Of a stretch of 64,000 nt of DNA, positions 54,590 through 63,916 are shown piece by piece; the first letter of the stretch is position 1; each line of letters opens with the position of its first letter. A program made the position numbers and the translations under genes. The DNA is taken from assembly GCA_026129405.1 (NCBI GenBank), contig JAHCID010000005.1, forward strand, positions 124,001 through 188,000, read 5' to 3'. Below the pieces are notes generated by a model. That model was not told the origin of the DNA and did no database searches. It saw only the letters and a list, made by a program, of their open reading frames with translations. The DNA is from a bacterium. GTDB lineage: Bacteria; Desulfobacterota; Binatia; DP-6.

Positions 54590-56604
54590 TCAGGCATCCG
54601 CGGAGAGCATCCGCGCCAGCGCGAGCACGAGCGCGTCGGTCAGGCGATCGATGTAGCCGGGGTCGCGCAGGCGTGCGGCATCGTCCGCGTGCGTCAGGTA
54701 GCCGAGCTCGAGCAGCACGGCGGGCGCGGGGTTGCGACGCAGCACCGCGAAGCGCCCGCGACGCGGGGCGCCGCGCACCGGCCCGATCTGAGCGCGCAGC
54801 GTTTGGGTGACGAGGCGCGCCAGGCGACGGGCGCGCGGGCTGTCGCCGTCGCTGTCCGAGGCCTGGAGGAGATCGCCGCCGTAGAACACCTCGAAGCCCG
54901 AGGGGCGGGGGTCGGAGCTGGCGTTCGCATGCAGCGACACGAACAGCGTCGGCGGACCGCCGGGTGAGGGCAGGCGCTCGTGCAGCGGCACGAAGGAGTC
55001 GTCCCACCGCGTCAGGACCGCGGTCACCGGCAGGCGTCGCGCCAGCTTCTCCGCCAGCCGCTGCGCGATGACGAGGACGACGTCCTTCTCCCGCACCCCG
55101 CCGGCCCCGGCGGCGCCCGGATCGCGGCCGCCGTGGCCCGCGTCGATCACCACCATCGCGCGCGCGGTGCGCGGCAGGGCTGCGCCGGCCAGCGCGCTCG
55201 GCGGCGCCGCGACCACGGGAGACGGCGGCGCTGCGGCTGTGGGCGCGAGTGGAGCGTCGGGCGCCGGCGCCGTCGCGGGGTTCGCGATGGACCGCGGTGG
55301 GCGGCGGGGGCGCCAGCGCGACCGACCGCGGGCGGCGCCGCGTCGCTCGGCGGGTGCTCGCCCACGGCGCGCTCGCGTGGCCGCGGCGGCGTGCGCGATC
55401 GGCGGCGCGCGTGAAGCGCGGCCAGGTTGCTGCCGGGACGACGGCGGCGAGCAGCGCGCGTCCGCCGTCGTCGCCGCACGCCGTCAGTTGGTGCCGCGAT
55501 GGCGCTCTGCGGCGCCGCCGAGGCGCCGGCTCCGGCGACACGGCGGCGGGTAGGCGGGCGATCGCTGACGGCCCGGTCCGAGACCGCGGTCGTCGTCGCG
55601 GCGACCGCGAGCGCACGTGGCCCGTTCGGCGTCGCCGCGTCGCTGCGCGTCCCGTCGCCGCGCGTGACGGTGCGTGCGATCGCGACGGCTGCCGCCGCCG
55701 TCGCGGCCGTCGTGGTGGCGGCGGACCAGAGTGGCGCCGGCGTGACCGGGGTCGCAGTGGCGAGCTGGGCAGGCGGTGGCTGCGCCGGCGTGGCCGGGGT
55801 CGCGGTGGCGACGCCCGCGCGGACCGGTGGTGGCGTGGTCGGCGTGCGGGTCGGGTGGCGCGCCGTGGGTGGCGGCGTGGTGGCGGTCTGCGTCGACAGA
55901 CTCGCGATGCGCTCGCCGGCTCGCGACGGCGTCCGCGTCTGCGCCACCGGCGGTCCGGCTTCCTGCCGCGCAGGCGGTGGCGCCGGGGCGGCGGCGATCG
56001 GGTCCACCGGCGCCGACGCGGGCCGCGGCTCGCGGACGGAGGGCGCCGTCTCGGGTTCCGCGACGACGGAGGGAACGGCCGCGCTCGCCGCCGCGGAGGC
56101 GAGCGCCGGCGGTCTCGGGGCATGAGCCTCGACGGGCGCCGGGCGACGCGTGTCCGGGGCGGGCTCGGCGGCGCGCGCCGCGGCCGGTGTGGCAACCGGT
56201 GCGGGCGCCGGCGGCACGCTCGTCACCGCCTCGATCGTGATCACGGCGCCACGCTGGCGCACGGTGAACGCCGTCGGCGCCGCGAGGTCGAGGACGACGC
56301 GCGCGATCTCCGGCGTGAACTGGCCGGTGCGCACGCGCAGCAACGGGCCCGTGGTCGCGGCCGGAACGAGGCGCGCCGTCGTGCGGCCGAGCGTCGCGCC
56401 CCCGAAGTCGACGACGATGCGCTCGGGCGCGCTGCCCTCGGCGGGCAGTGCCGTCGCCGTCGGCGTCACCGGGGCGGAGAAGCGCAGGCGCACGGCGGAG
56501 CCGGCGTTCAGCACCTCGACGCGCTCGAGGACGGCGGCCGCGGCGAGGATCGGGGCGGACGCGAGCGCCAGCACCGGCCCCACGACCAGCCACCGCCACC
56601 CCAT
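54590..56604 (-). CDS. amiC: Periplasmic N-acetylmuramoyl-L-alanine amidase (AMIN + Amidase_3), frame change in the linker
   Basis: Cell-division-type peptidoglycan amidase. From ATG 56604: signal peptide (VVGPVLALASAPILAAAAV) and an AMIN domain (about 25-130; RVEVLNAGSAVRLRFSAPVT, RIVVDFGGATLGRTTARLVP) that binds the septal wall. A very long Pro/Ala/Thr linker follows. The zinc amidase domain (54590 to about 55160) is in another frame: VVIDAGHGGRDPG, REKD, FVSLHANASS and VLLELGYLT provide the ligands. One missing base within the linker (between about 55260 and 55560) would join both into 671 residues. Either an indel or a split gene. The low-complexity linker is prone to such errors. Confidence 0.8.
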
Positions 56605-56743
56605 GTATCGGGTCTATGTAAGAGTCCTGCGACTGTCCAGCGAGCCTCACGTAACCTTCCCTGCCCGTGCCGGGTTTGGTATGGCGGCCTCGATCCCAAC
56701 GGGGCCAGCCGCGCGCCGCGAAGCGCGCAAGGAGGCGTTACGC

Positions 56744-56989
56744 ATGAGGTTCGGTATCGTGATGCTCGGGGGGGCCTTGCTGCTCGCCACGGCGTCGGCG
56801 CAGGCTGCCGACGTGAACTGCAAGCAGGTGATGAAGTACCTGCAGACGGGGCGGTCGGCGCAGGACGTCGCCGAGACGATGGTCATCAGCGAAGCAGACG
56901 TGAAGAACTGCCAGGAGCAGGCCGCCGAGGCGGCCGGTGCGGCTGGCGGCGAGAAGAAGGACGCCGAGGGAGCCCACGAGGGCCACTGA
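56744..56989 (+). CDS. Small secreted hypothetical protein
   Basis: A short gene with a strong AAGGAGG before ATG 56744. The 81-residue product has a signal peptide (VMLGGALLLATASAQAADV) and a mature part with two Cys (NCKQVMKYLQTGRSAQDVAE, ISEADVKNCQEQ) that could form one disulfide between helices, then a charged tail ending GAHEGH. The helix pair with TGRSAQDVAETMVISEADVK resembles a small DNA-binding-like or SPOR-unrelated helical hairpin found in deltaproteobacterial secreted peptides; no family named. TadA follows 34 bases later. Confidence 0.6.
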   Translation: MRFGIVMLGGALLLATASAQAADVNCKQVMKYLQTGRSAQDVAETMVISEADVKNCQEQAAEAAGAAGGEKKDAEGAHEGH

Positions 56990-57023
56990 GGCGCAGCCGT
57001 CGAGCGGGTCGGCCTCCGACGTC

Positions 57024-57499
57024 GTGGCAGCGAACGACGCATGCCGCGCGTCCGAGGCCGACCGTCGATGGATGGCCGTCGCGCTCGCCGAGGCCCGCGC
57101 GGCGGGCGAGCGCGGCGAGGTTCCGATCGGTGCGGTGCTGGTGCGCGCCGACGTCGAGATCGCACGTGCCGGCAACGCCAGCGTCGCGCAGCACGACCCG
57201 ACGGCGCACGCCGAGGTGCTGGCGCTGCGCACCGGCGGCGCCGCCGAGCGCAACTATCGCCTGCCCGGCACGACGCTGTACGCCACCGTCGAGCCGTGTG
57301 CGATGTGCATCGGCGCCGCTCTGCACGCGCGCGTCACGCGGCTCGTGTATGGCTGTGCCGATCCCAAGGCCGGGGCCGCCGGCACGCTGTTCGACCTGGC
57401 AGTCGACCCGCGGCTGAACCATCGCATCGCGGTGTGCGCCGGCGTGGAGGCCGAGGCGGCGCGAGCGCTTCTGCAGGCGTTCTTTCGCGCCCGGCGCGC

Positions 57500-57503
<4 letters not shown>
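57024..57503 (+). CDS. tadA: tRNA-specific adenosine deaminase TadA
   Basis: Converts A34 to inosine in tRNA-Arg(ACG), whose gene lies at 26754-26827 in this window. Zinc site motifs are THAEVLALR (HAE; the text reads PTAHAEVLAL) and EPCAMCIGA (PCxxC). RLVYGCADPKAGAAGTLFDL and the following Asn-His (LNHRI) match TadA rather than other deaminases. GTG 57024 gives 159 residues, the usual size; a longer frame to 56937 would overlap the upstream small gene. Its TGA overlaps the GTG of galK. Confidence 0.93.
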
Positions 57504-58783
<1,280 letters not shown>

Positions 58784-58815
58784 CGCGGAGGCCTGTGCTA
58801 CGCAGGGCGACCCGT

Positions 58816-58903
58816 GGAGAGGTGCGTGAGCCCGGTTGAAACGGCACGACTCGAAATCGTGTATGCCTTTACGGCATCGGGGGTTCGAATCCCCCCCTCT
58901 CCG
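58816..58903 (+). tRNA. tRNA-Ser(CGA)
   Basis: Class II tRNA with acceptor GGAGAGG/CCTCTCC, anticodon stem ACGA(C/T) with loop CTCGAAA giving CGA, a long variable arm (tgtatgcctttacggcat) and T arm GGGGTTCGAATCCCC. Discriminator G; no encoded CCA. It lies 32 bases after galK. Confidence 0.96.
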
Positions 58904-58952
58904 TTCCGTCCCCCTTGCCCGCGCGGGGAAGTTCTGCGACCGTGATCGATAC

Positions 58953-59040
<88 letters not shown>

Positions 59041-59073
59041 TCCATAGAGAAGCGAACCGTCACGGGGCCGTGG

Positions 59074-59201
59074 GGCGTCGGGCGGTGGTGGTCAGGTCCT
59101 GCGCGAGAGGGCGCCGCGAACCCCGCCAGGTCCGGAAGGAAGCAACGGTACCGGATGTCCCGCTGCGCCGCAGGGCAACCTGACCATCATCGCCGGGCGC
59201 C
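59074..59201 (+). ncRNA. ffs: Small (4.5S-type) signal recognition particle RNA
   Basis: RNA partner of Ffh for co-translational membrane targeting. The conserved hairpin GGTCAGGTCCTGCG ... CCAGGTCCGGAAGGAAGCAA (with the GGAA tetraloop) ... CAACCTGACC is complete. The outer helix runs from GGCGTCGGGCGG at 59074 to CGCCGGGCGCC at 59201 with about 24 pairs including wobbles. It sits between tRNA-Ser(GGA) and dnaX, a common neighbourhood for ffs-dnaX in bacteria. Confidence 0.95.
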
Positions 59202-59237
59202 TCACCGCCCGGCCGACACGGTGTCGACGACGCGATC

Positions 59238-60904
59238 ATGACCTACCAGGTACTCGCCCGGCGGCTGCGGCCGCAGCGCTTCGAGGACGTGATCGGGCAG
59301 GAGCACGTCACGCGCACGCTCCAGGCCGCGATCGGCGCCGGGCGCGTCGCGCACGCGTTCCTGTTCACCGGGCCGCGCGGCACCGGCAAGACGACCACCG
59401 CGCGCATCCTCGCCAAGGCCCTCAACTGCGAGCAGGGGCCGACGGCCGAGCCGTGCAACGTCTGCACCTCGTGCCGCGAGATCGCCGAGGGCATCGCCTT
59501 CGACGTCCTCGAGATCGACGGTGCGTCGCACACCCAGGTCGACAAGATGCGCGACCTGATGGAGACGGTCGCGCATCGGCCGATGGCCGGCCGCTTCAAG
59601 ATCTACGTCATCGACGAGGTGCACATGCTCTCGTCGCATTCGTTCAACGCGCTCCTGAAGACGCTCGAGGAGCCGCCGCCGCACGTGAAGTTCATCTTCG
59701 CGACCACCGATCCGCACAAGGTGCTGGCGACGGTGGTGTCGCGCTGCCAGCGCTACGACCTGCGCCGCATCGGTCTCGCCGAGCTGACCGCGCACCTGAA
59801 GCGCACCGCGGAAGGCGAGGGGCTCGCGCTCTCCGACGCCGCGATCGCGCTGGTCGCGCGCGAGGCCGAGGGTAGCCTGCGCGACGCGCAGTCGCTGCTC
59901 GAGCAGGTGCTGACGGCGGCCGGCGGCGGCGCCGACGAGGCCCAGGTGCGCGCCGTGCTCGGCGCCGCCGATCGCGGGCTCGTGGTCGCCGTGGCCGACG
60001 CGATCCTCGCCGGCGACGCGGCCGCGTGCCTGCGCCACCTGGGGGCGCTCTACGATCACGGCTACGACGCCCAGCGCTTCTGCCGCGACCTCCTCGAGCA
60101 CGTGCGCCACCTCGCGGTCGTCGCCGCGACGGGCGACCGCGCGCTGCTCGACGGCCTGCCCGAAGCCGAGGTCGACGCGCTCGTCGCGCAGGCCGGGCGC
60201 CGCGGCCCGGACGACCTCCAGCGCATCTTCGGGCTCCTCCTCGAAGCCGACGAGGCCCTCGCGCTGCCGACGCGCACCGTCGATCCGCAGCTCGTCCTCG
60301 AGATGCGGGTCCTGCGCGTCGCGACGCTGCCGACGCTGGTCCCGATCGACGACATCCTCGCGCGGCTCGATGCGCTCGCCGCCGGCGGCGGGGCACCGCC
60401 GCGCACCCCGGCGCCGGCGCCGGCGCGCACGACGCGCCCGCGCCGGCGCGATCAGCACCGCCTGCCGCATCGCCGCGGCCGGGGGCGAGCGCGCCGCCGC
60501 GCGCCGCCGCGCCGGGCGCCCCGGCGGCGGACGAGGACGCGTTGTGGGATCGCTTCCTCGCGCGCGTGCGCCAGGACAAGCTCTCGCTCTACATGACGCT
60601 CATGAGCGGCCGCCCGCTCGGCGTCGAGGGTGACGTGCTGCGCATCGGCATGGACAGCGAGGCGATGCGTCGCGAGCTCCAGGTGCGCGACACGCTCGCG
60701 CGGCTCGAAGTGGCGGCCGGCGACGCGGCGGGCCGGCCGTTGCGCGTGCAGATCGGGCCGATGCCGAGCGCGCACGCGGGCGACACCCCGCTGGCGCAGG
60801 CGCGACGGCGTGCGGAGGAGACGTTGGCCGATCCGCTGGTCAAGGCGGCGGTCGAGATCTTCGAAGGAGCGGAGGTGCGGGGCGTCCGCGACCGCCGCTC
60901 GTGA
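59238..60904 (+). CDS. dnaX: DNA polymerase III gamma/tau subunit, frame change at the domain III/IV linker
   Basis: Clamp-loader ATPase. From ATG 59238: Walker A GPRGTGKT (45-52), zinc Cys 64, 73, 76, 79 (NC, PCNVCTSC), Walker B VIDEVHML, sensor 1 ATTDPHK, and SRC-type arginine finger region (VVSRCQRYD). Domain III ends near residue 375. This frame then becomes Arg-rich and stops at 60596 (452 residues). The natural continuation (APARSAPPAASPRP then DEDALWDRFLARVRQ, LRVQIGPMP) lies in the -1 frame and ends at 60904, giving 555 residues. The change falls between about 60405 and 60450. Either programmed frameshifting making gamma and tau, or a missing base. No classical slippery heptamer was found. 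Confidence 0.9.
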
Positions 60905-60917
60905 ACGGAGCATCGTC

Positions 60918-61250
60918 ATGGGCAAGGGATTCGATCTCGGCGGATTGCTGAAGCAGGCGCAGCAGCTCCAGGAGCGCATCGCCGGCGTGCAGGACGAGCT
61001 CGCCGAGCGCACGGCCGAAGGCCGCGCCGGCGGGGGACTGGTCACCGCGGTGGTGAACGGCAAGCTCGAGGTGCTCTCGGTGGCGCTCGATCCCTCGCTG
61101 CTCCAGCAGCCGGATCAGGAGATGCTCCAGGATCTCGTCGTCGCGGCCGTGAACGAGGGCATCCGCGCCGCGCAGCACCTGGTCGCCGACGAGATGCAGA
61201 AGGTGACCGGCGGGCTGCCGTTGCCGTTCAAGCTGCCCGGACTCGGCTGA
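60918..61250 (+). CDS. YbaB/EbfC nucleoid-associated protein
   Basis: A 110-residue DNA-binding dimer of the YbaB/EbfC family. Typical parts: GGLLKQAQQLQERIAGVQDE, then GLVTAVVNGKLEVLSVALDP, and PDQEMLQDLVVAAVNEGIRA. The conserved dnaX-ybaB-recR order is kept; it starts 13 bases after dnaX with GGAG upstream. It binds DNA and influences transcription and perhaps recombination. Confidence 0.95.
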   Translation: MGKGFDLGGLLKQAQQLQERIAGVQDELAERTAEGRAGGGLVTAVVNGKLEVLSVALDPSLLQQPDQEMLQDLVVAAVNEGIRAAQHLVADEMQKVTGGLPLPFKLPGLG

Positions 61251-61251
61251 C

Positions 61252-61848
61252 GTGTCGCAGCCGCCCGCGATGAGCCGGCTCGTGCGCCAGCTCGCACGGC
61301 TGCCCGGCATCGGCGAGAAGACGGCCGGGCGGCTCGCCTTCCATATCCTCCGCGCCGACCGCGAGCTCGCCGAGGCGCTGGCCGAGGCGTTGCTGGCGCT
61401 GAAGGACCAGACGCGGCTGTGCTCGGTCTGCTTCGGGCTCACCGAGTCCGATCCGTGTCCGATCTGCCGCGACGGCCAGCGCACGCGCGACGTGCTGTGC
61501 GTGGTCGAGGAGCCGGGCGACGTGATGGCGATCGAGCGGGCGCGCGAGTTCCGCGGCCGCTACCACGTCCTCCACGGCACGCTCGCGCCGCTCGACGGCA
61601 TCGGCCCGGACGAGCTCAAGATCCAGCCGCTCCTGGTGCGCCTCCAGGACGAGACCGTGCAGGAGGTCATCATCGCGACCAATCCCACCGCGGAGGGGGA
61701 GGCGACGGCGCTCTATCTCGCGAAGCTCCTGCGCCCGCTCGGCATGCGCATCACGCGCATCGCCCGGGGCCTTCCGGTCGGGTCCGACCTCGAGTACGCC
61801 GACGTCATGACCGTCGGGCGGGCGCTCGAGGGCCGGCGCGAGATGTGA
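61252..61848 (+). CDS. recR: Recombination mediator RecR
   Basis: Recombination protein that loads RecA on gapped DNA with RecO/RecF. Of 198 residues: helix-hairpin-helix (LARLPGIGEKTAGRLAFHIL), four-Cys zinc finger (CSVCFGLTESDPCPIC), Toprim domain (VLCVVEEPGDVMAIERA, VIIATNPTAEGEATALYL) and the C-terminal Walker-like RGLPVGSDLEYAD. GTG 61252 starts one base after the ybaB stop, so it is the last gene of the dnaX operon. tRNA-Asn follows 54 bases later. Confidence 0.97.
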   Translation: MSQPPAMSRLVRQLARLPGIGEKTAGRLAFHILRADRELAEALAEALLALKDQTRLCSVCFGLTESDPCPICRDGQRTRDVLCVVEEPGDVMAIERAREFRGRYHVLHGTLAPLDGIGPDELKIQPLLVRLQDETVQEVIIATNPTAEGEATALYLAKLLRPLGMRITRIARGLPVGSDLEYADVMTVGRALEGRREM

Positions 61849-61902
61849 GGCGCGTGCGACTGGACCGGCGGGGGGCTCTCTGTTAGGAAGCCTGCCGTCT
61901 GA

Positions 61903-62219
61903 TCCCCGGTAGCTCAGTTGGTAGAGCAATCGGCTGTGAACGAATCGCAGCCTCACCGGGAAACTGGTGAGTGAACAGCGGGTGAATTCAGGGAAGCCTA
62001 CGTGCGACAGCGAGCATATGGTGATCCTGAGCCAAGTCCTCCGAGGTAACGGGCGGAGGAAAGGTGCAGAGACTAGGGAGTGACGGAAGAATAATCTCCC
62101 CACGAGCGCCCGCCACCTACAGGCCGCACGGCCCACGGTGATGAGATAGTCCACCCCCGTCGGAAACGGCGGGACGCGGTGTAACCGATCGGTCGCTGGT
62201 TCGAGTCCGGCCCGGGGAG
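61903..62219 (+). tRNA. tRNA-Asn(GTT) interrupted by a group I intron
   Basis: Exon 1 (61903-61937) has the acceptor TCCCCGG, D arm AGCTCAGTTGGTAGAGC and anticodon stem ATCGG with loop start CTGT. Exon 2 (62182-62219) continues TAA-CCGAT, then GTCGCTGGTTCGAGTCC and CCGGGGA with discriminator G. Joined, the 73-base tRNA has the loop CTGTTAA, anticodon GTT, and perfect stems, with the acceptor closing 7 of 7. The intron lies after the second anticodon base. CCA is not encoded. A strong terminator follows. Confidence 0.93.
61938..62181 (+). other. Group I (IC3-like) self-splicing intron inside tRNA-Asn
   Basis: Length 244 bases without an open reading frame. P1: exon end GGCTGT pairs with the internal guide GCAGCC (61947-61952), leaving the required U-G pair at the 5' splice site; the last intron base is G (62181). 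Core elements are visible in order: AATTCAGGGAAGCCTA (P/Q side), GATCCTGAGCCAAGTCC, GGTGCAGAGACTAGG (62063-62077), and GATGAGATAGTCC (62140-62152). GTCGGAAACGGCGGGAC near the end looks like P9 with a GAAA loop. The arrangement closely resembles small tRNA introns such as that of Azoarcus tRNA-Ile. Confidence 0.92.
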
Positions 62220-62227
62220 CGTCGGAG

Positions 62228-62265
62228 GGGCCGCCAGAGCAATCTGGCGGCCCTTTTCTTTCTCT
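62228..62265 (+). terminator. Rho-independent terminator after tRNA-Asn
   Basis: A perfect 11-bp stem GGGCCGCCAGA / TCTGGCGGCCC with loop GCAA, followed by TTTTCTTTCTCT. It is the clearest intrinsic terminator in the window and lies 8 bases after the tRNA. Confidence 0.93.
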
Positions 62266-62676
62266 GCCGGCGTTGCGGCGGTGTCGGCGCGGTACGGAAA
62301 TGCCCCGCGCACCCTCTCGGGGCTTCGCCGTTCGGGCCGCCGTGTCAGGCGCCATGCGCAGCCGGGCCGGCGTCGGCGGTGCGGTCGCTTTCCGCCCATC
62401 GGCACGCAGCGCACGCGCCCACGACGGCTCCGCGGCGGCAGATGCTGCCGACCGCACGGCTCCCTATCTAGTCGTAGCTATGGCATGGCGCCGATAAATT
62501 GACGCCGTGTGTGTCTCCTCGCGCCGAAAGACTCGAGGCAGATCGGGAGCTTGCCGCGGGTCCCACGCCGGCACGGGGGTTGCTGAGCGCGGGTGCGAGC
62601 GCTCGGGCACCACGCATGGCGGCCCGGACGCACGCACGACGGCGCGGGCAGTCACCGCGCAGAGGACGACCCGAGC
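62266..62676. other. Intergenic region before the chemotaxis genes
   Basis: No convincing gene; open frames on both strands are Arg/Pro-rich shadows. It should contain the promoter of cheX. A short AT-richer segment lies at about 62465-62500. Confidence 0.5.
62490..62497 (+). promoter_or_regulatory. FliA (sigma-28)-like -10 element
   Basis: GCCGATAA matches the sigma-28 -10 consensus exactly and lies about 180 bases before cheX. No good -35 (TAAA-type) is found at the right distance, so this may be chance. Confidence 0.2.
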
Positions 62677-63129
62677 GTGAGTGAATTGCAGATCGTCGAG
62701 GATGCGGCGCGCGAGGTCTTCACCACCACCGCCGGGGCGGTGGTGACCGAGGCCCACCATCCGATCGTGCCCGACAAGCAGTTCAACGGCTTCGTGGCGA
62801 CGATCTCGCTCGTGGGCAGTCGCGGCGGCACCCTCGTCGTCTACTGCCACCGGCCGATCGCCGTCGGCATGGCCCGCACCATGCTCGGCATGGAGGACGA
62901 GGAGCCGGACGAGGACACCGTGCGCGATGCGCTCGGCGAGCTCGTCAACCAGATCGGCGGCACCATCAAGCGCAAGCTCGGTGCCTCGGGCAGCGAGATC
63001 ACGCTGTCGGTGCCCCTGGTGGTGGCAGGCGCCCCGCTGTCGCACTGCGTGAAGTCGAGCGCCGAGCCGATCTCGCTCGAGCTCATCATCGGAGAAGGGC
63101 GGATCGCCGTGTGCCTGTGGCCGGCGTGA
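62677..63129 (+). CDS. cheX: CheX-like chemotaxis phosphatase
   Basis: A 150-residue protein with the CheC/CheX fold: IVEDAAREVFTTTAGAVVTE, GFVATISLVGSRGGTLVVYC, then DALGELVNQIGGTIKRKLGA, which contains the catalytic E-x-x-N pair, and ISLELIIGEGRIAVCL. CheX removes phosphate from CheY-P. Start is GTG 62677. The REC-STAS gene follows 19 bases later and is the likely substrate. Confidence 0.85.
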   Translation: MSELQIVEDAAREVFTTTAGAVVTEAHHPIVPDKQFNGFVATISLVGSRGGTLVVYCHRPIAVGMARTMLGMEDEEPDEDTVRDALGELVNQIGGTIKRKLGASGSEITLSVPLVVAGAPLSHCVKSSAEPISLELIIGEGRIAVCLWPA

Positions 63130-63148
63130 GGCGAGGGACGAAGGGACG

Positions 63149-63916
63149 ATGAAGAAGGTTCTGACGGTCGACGACAGCAAAGTGGTGCGCTCCATGGTCG
63201 CGCGGCACCTCCAGCCCTACGGCTGTGAGGTGATCGAGGCACAGAACGGACAGGAAGGGTACGAGACGGCGAAGGCGTCGCAGCCCGATCTGGTGCTGCT
63301 CGACGTCACCATGCCGGTGATGGACGGCAAGGCGTGCCTCGCCGCCATCCGCGGCGACGCCGCGACCAGGGCGCTGCCGGTCATCATGCTGACCGCGGAG
63401 AGCGGGCGCGAGCTCGTCGTCGAGATCGCGAAGCTCGGGGTCGCGGGCTACATCGTGAAGCCGTTCCAGAAGGACGGCTTCGAGCGCGAGGTGTCGAAGG
63501 TGCTCGGGCCGCCGTCCGCGGAAGCCGCGGTCGTCGCAGCGGCCGCGAGCACCGCGCAGAGCACGGACGATCTCGTGGCCGCGCTGCTCGCCGAGGACGA
63601 CGGCTGCCAGGTCTTCGCCTTTCCCGATCCGCGCTCGAAGCTGTTCGGGAAGATGCTGCCGGTCGTGGCCAAGCAGCTGCGCTCCCTCGCCCAGGGCGGC
63701 GCCCAGCGTCTGATCGTCGACCTGGTGAACGTCACCGAGGTCAACGCCGACGTCGTGAAGAGCCTCGTCGGGCTCCTCGGCGAAGCCGAGGACGCGGGCC
63801 TGCGCACCGCGATCTGCGCGCCGAACGTCCAGGTCGTCGAGAGCCTCAAGCAGATCGCCGAGACGCAGAACAGCCTCTACGCCACGCGGGACGCCGCGCG
63901 CGCGGGATTGCAGTGA
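63149..63916 (+). CDS. Response regulator: CheY-like receiver fused to a STAS-like domain
   Basis: Residues 1-120 are a receiver: LTVDDSKVVRSMVARHLQ with the acidic pair, phospho-Asp in LVLLDVTMPVMDG, Thr in IMLTAESG and Lys in IVKPFQ. After an Ala-rich linker, residues about 155-255 look like a STAS domain (QRLIVDLVNVTEVNADVVKS, RTAICAPNVQVVESLKQIAE), as in anti-anti-sigma factors. This suggests a phosphorylation-controlled protein-protein switch rather than DNA binding. GAAGGGA precedes ATG 63149. It lies between cheX and a further gene in the same operon. Confidence 0.85.
   Translation: MKKVLTVDDSKVVRSMVARHLQPYGCEVIEAQNGQEGYETAKASQPDLVLLDVTMPVMDGKACLAAIRGDAATRALPVIMLTAESGRELVVEIAKLGVAGYIVKPFQKDGFEREVSKVLGPPSAEAAVVAAAASTAQSTDDLVAALLAEDDGCQVFAFPDPRSKLFGKMLPVVAKQLRSLAQGGAQRLIVDLVNVTEVNADVVKSLVGLLGEAEDAGLRTAICAPNVQVVESLKQIAETQNSLYATRDAARAGLQ

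Noticed and set aside
60400-60450. Classical X-XXY-YYZ slippery heptamer in dnaX
   Set aside because: Codon-by-codon reading found no heptamer with the correct phase; only GC-rich CCGGCG units are present, so programmed slippage is left open rather than claimed.
62073-62414. Minus-strand open frame across the tRNA-Asn intron
   Set aside because: It overlaps intron core elements and the terminator, is Arg/Pro-rich and has no ribosome-binding site; an intron-encoded endonuclease is therefore not supported.
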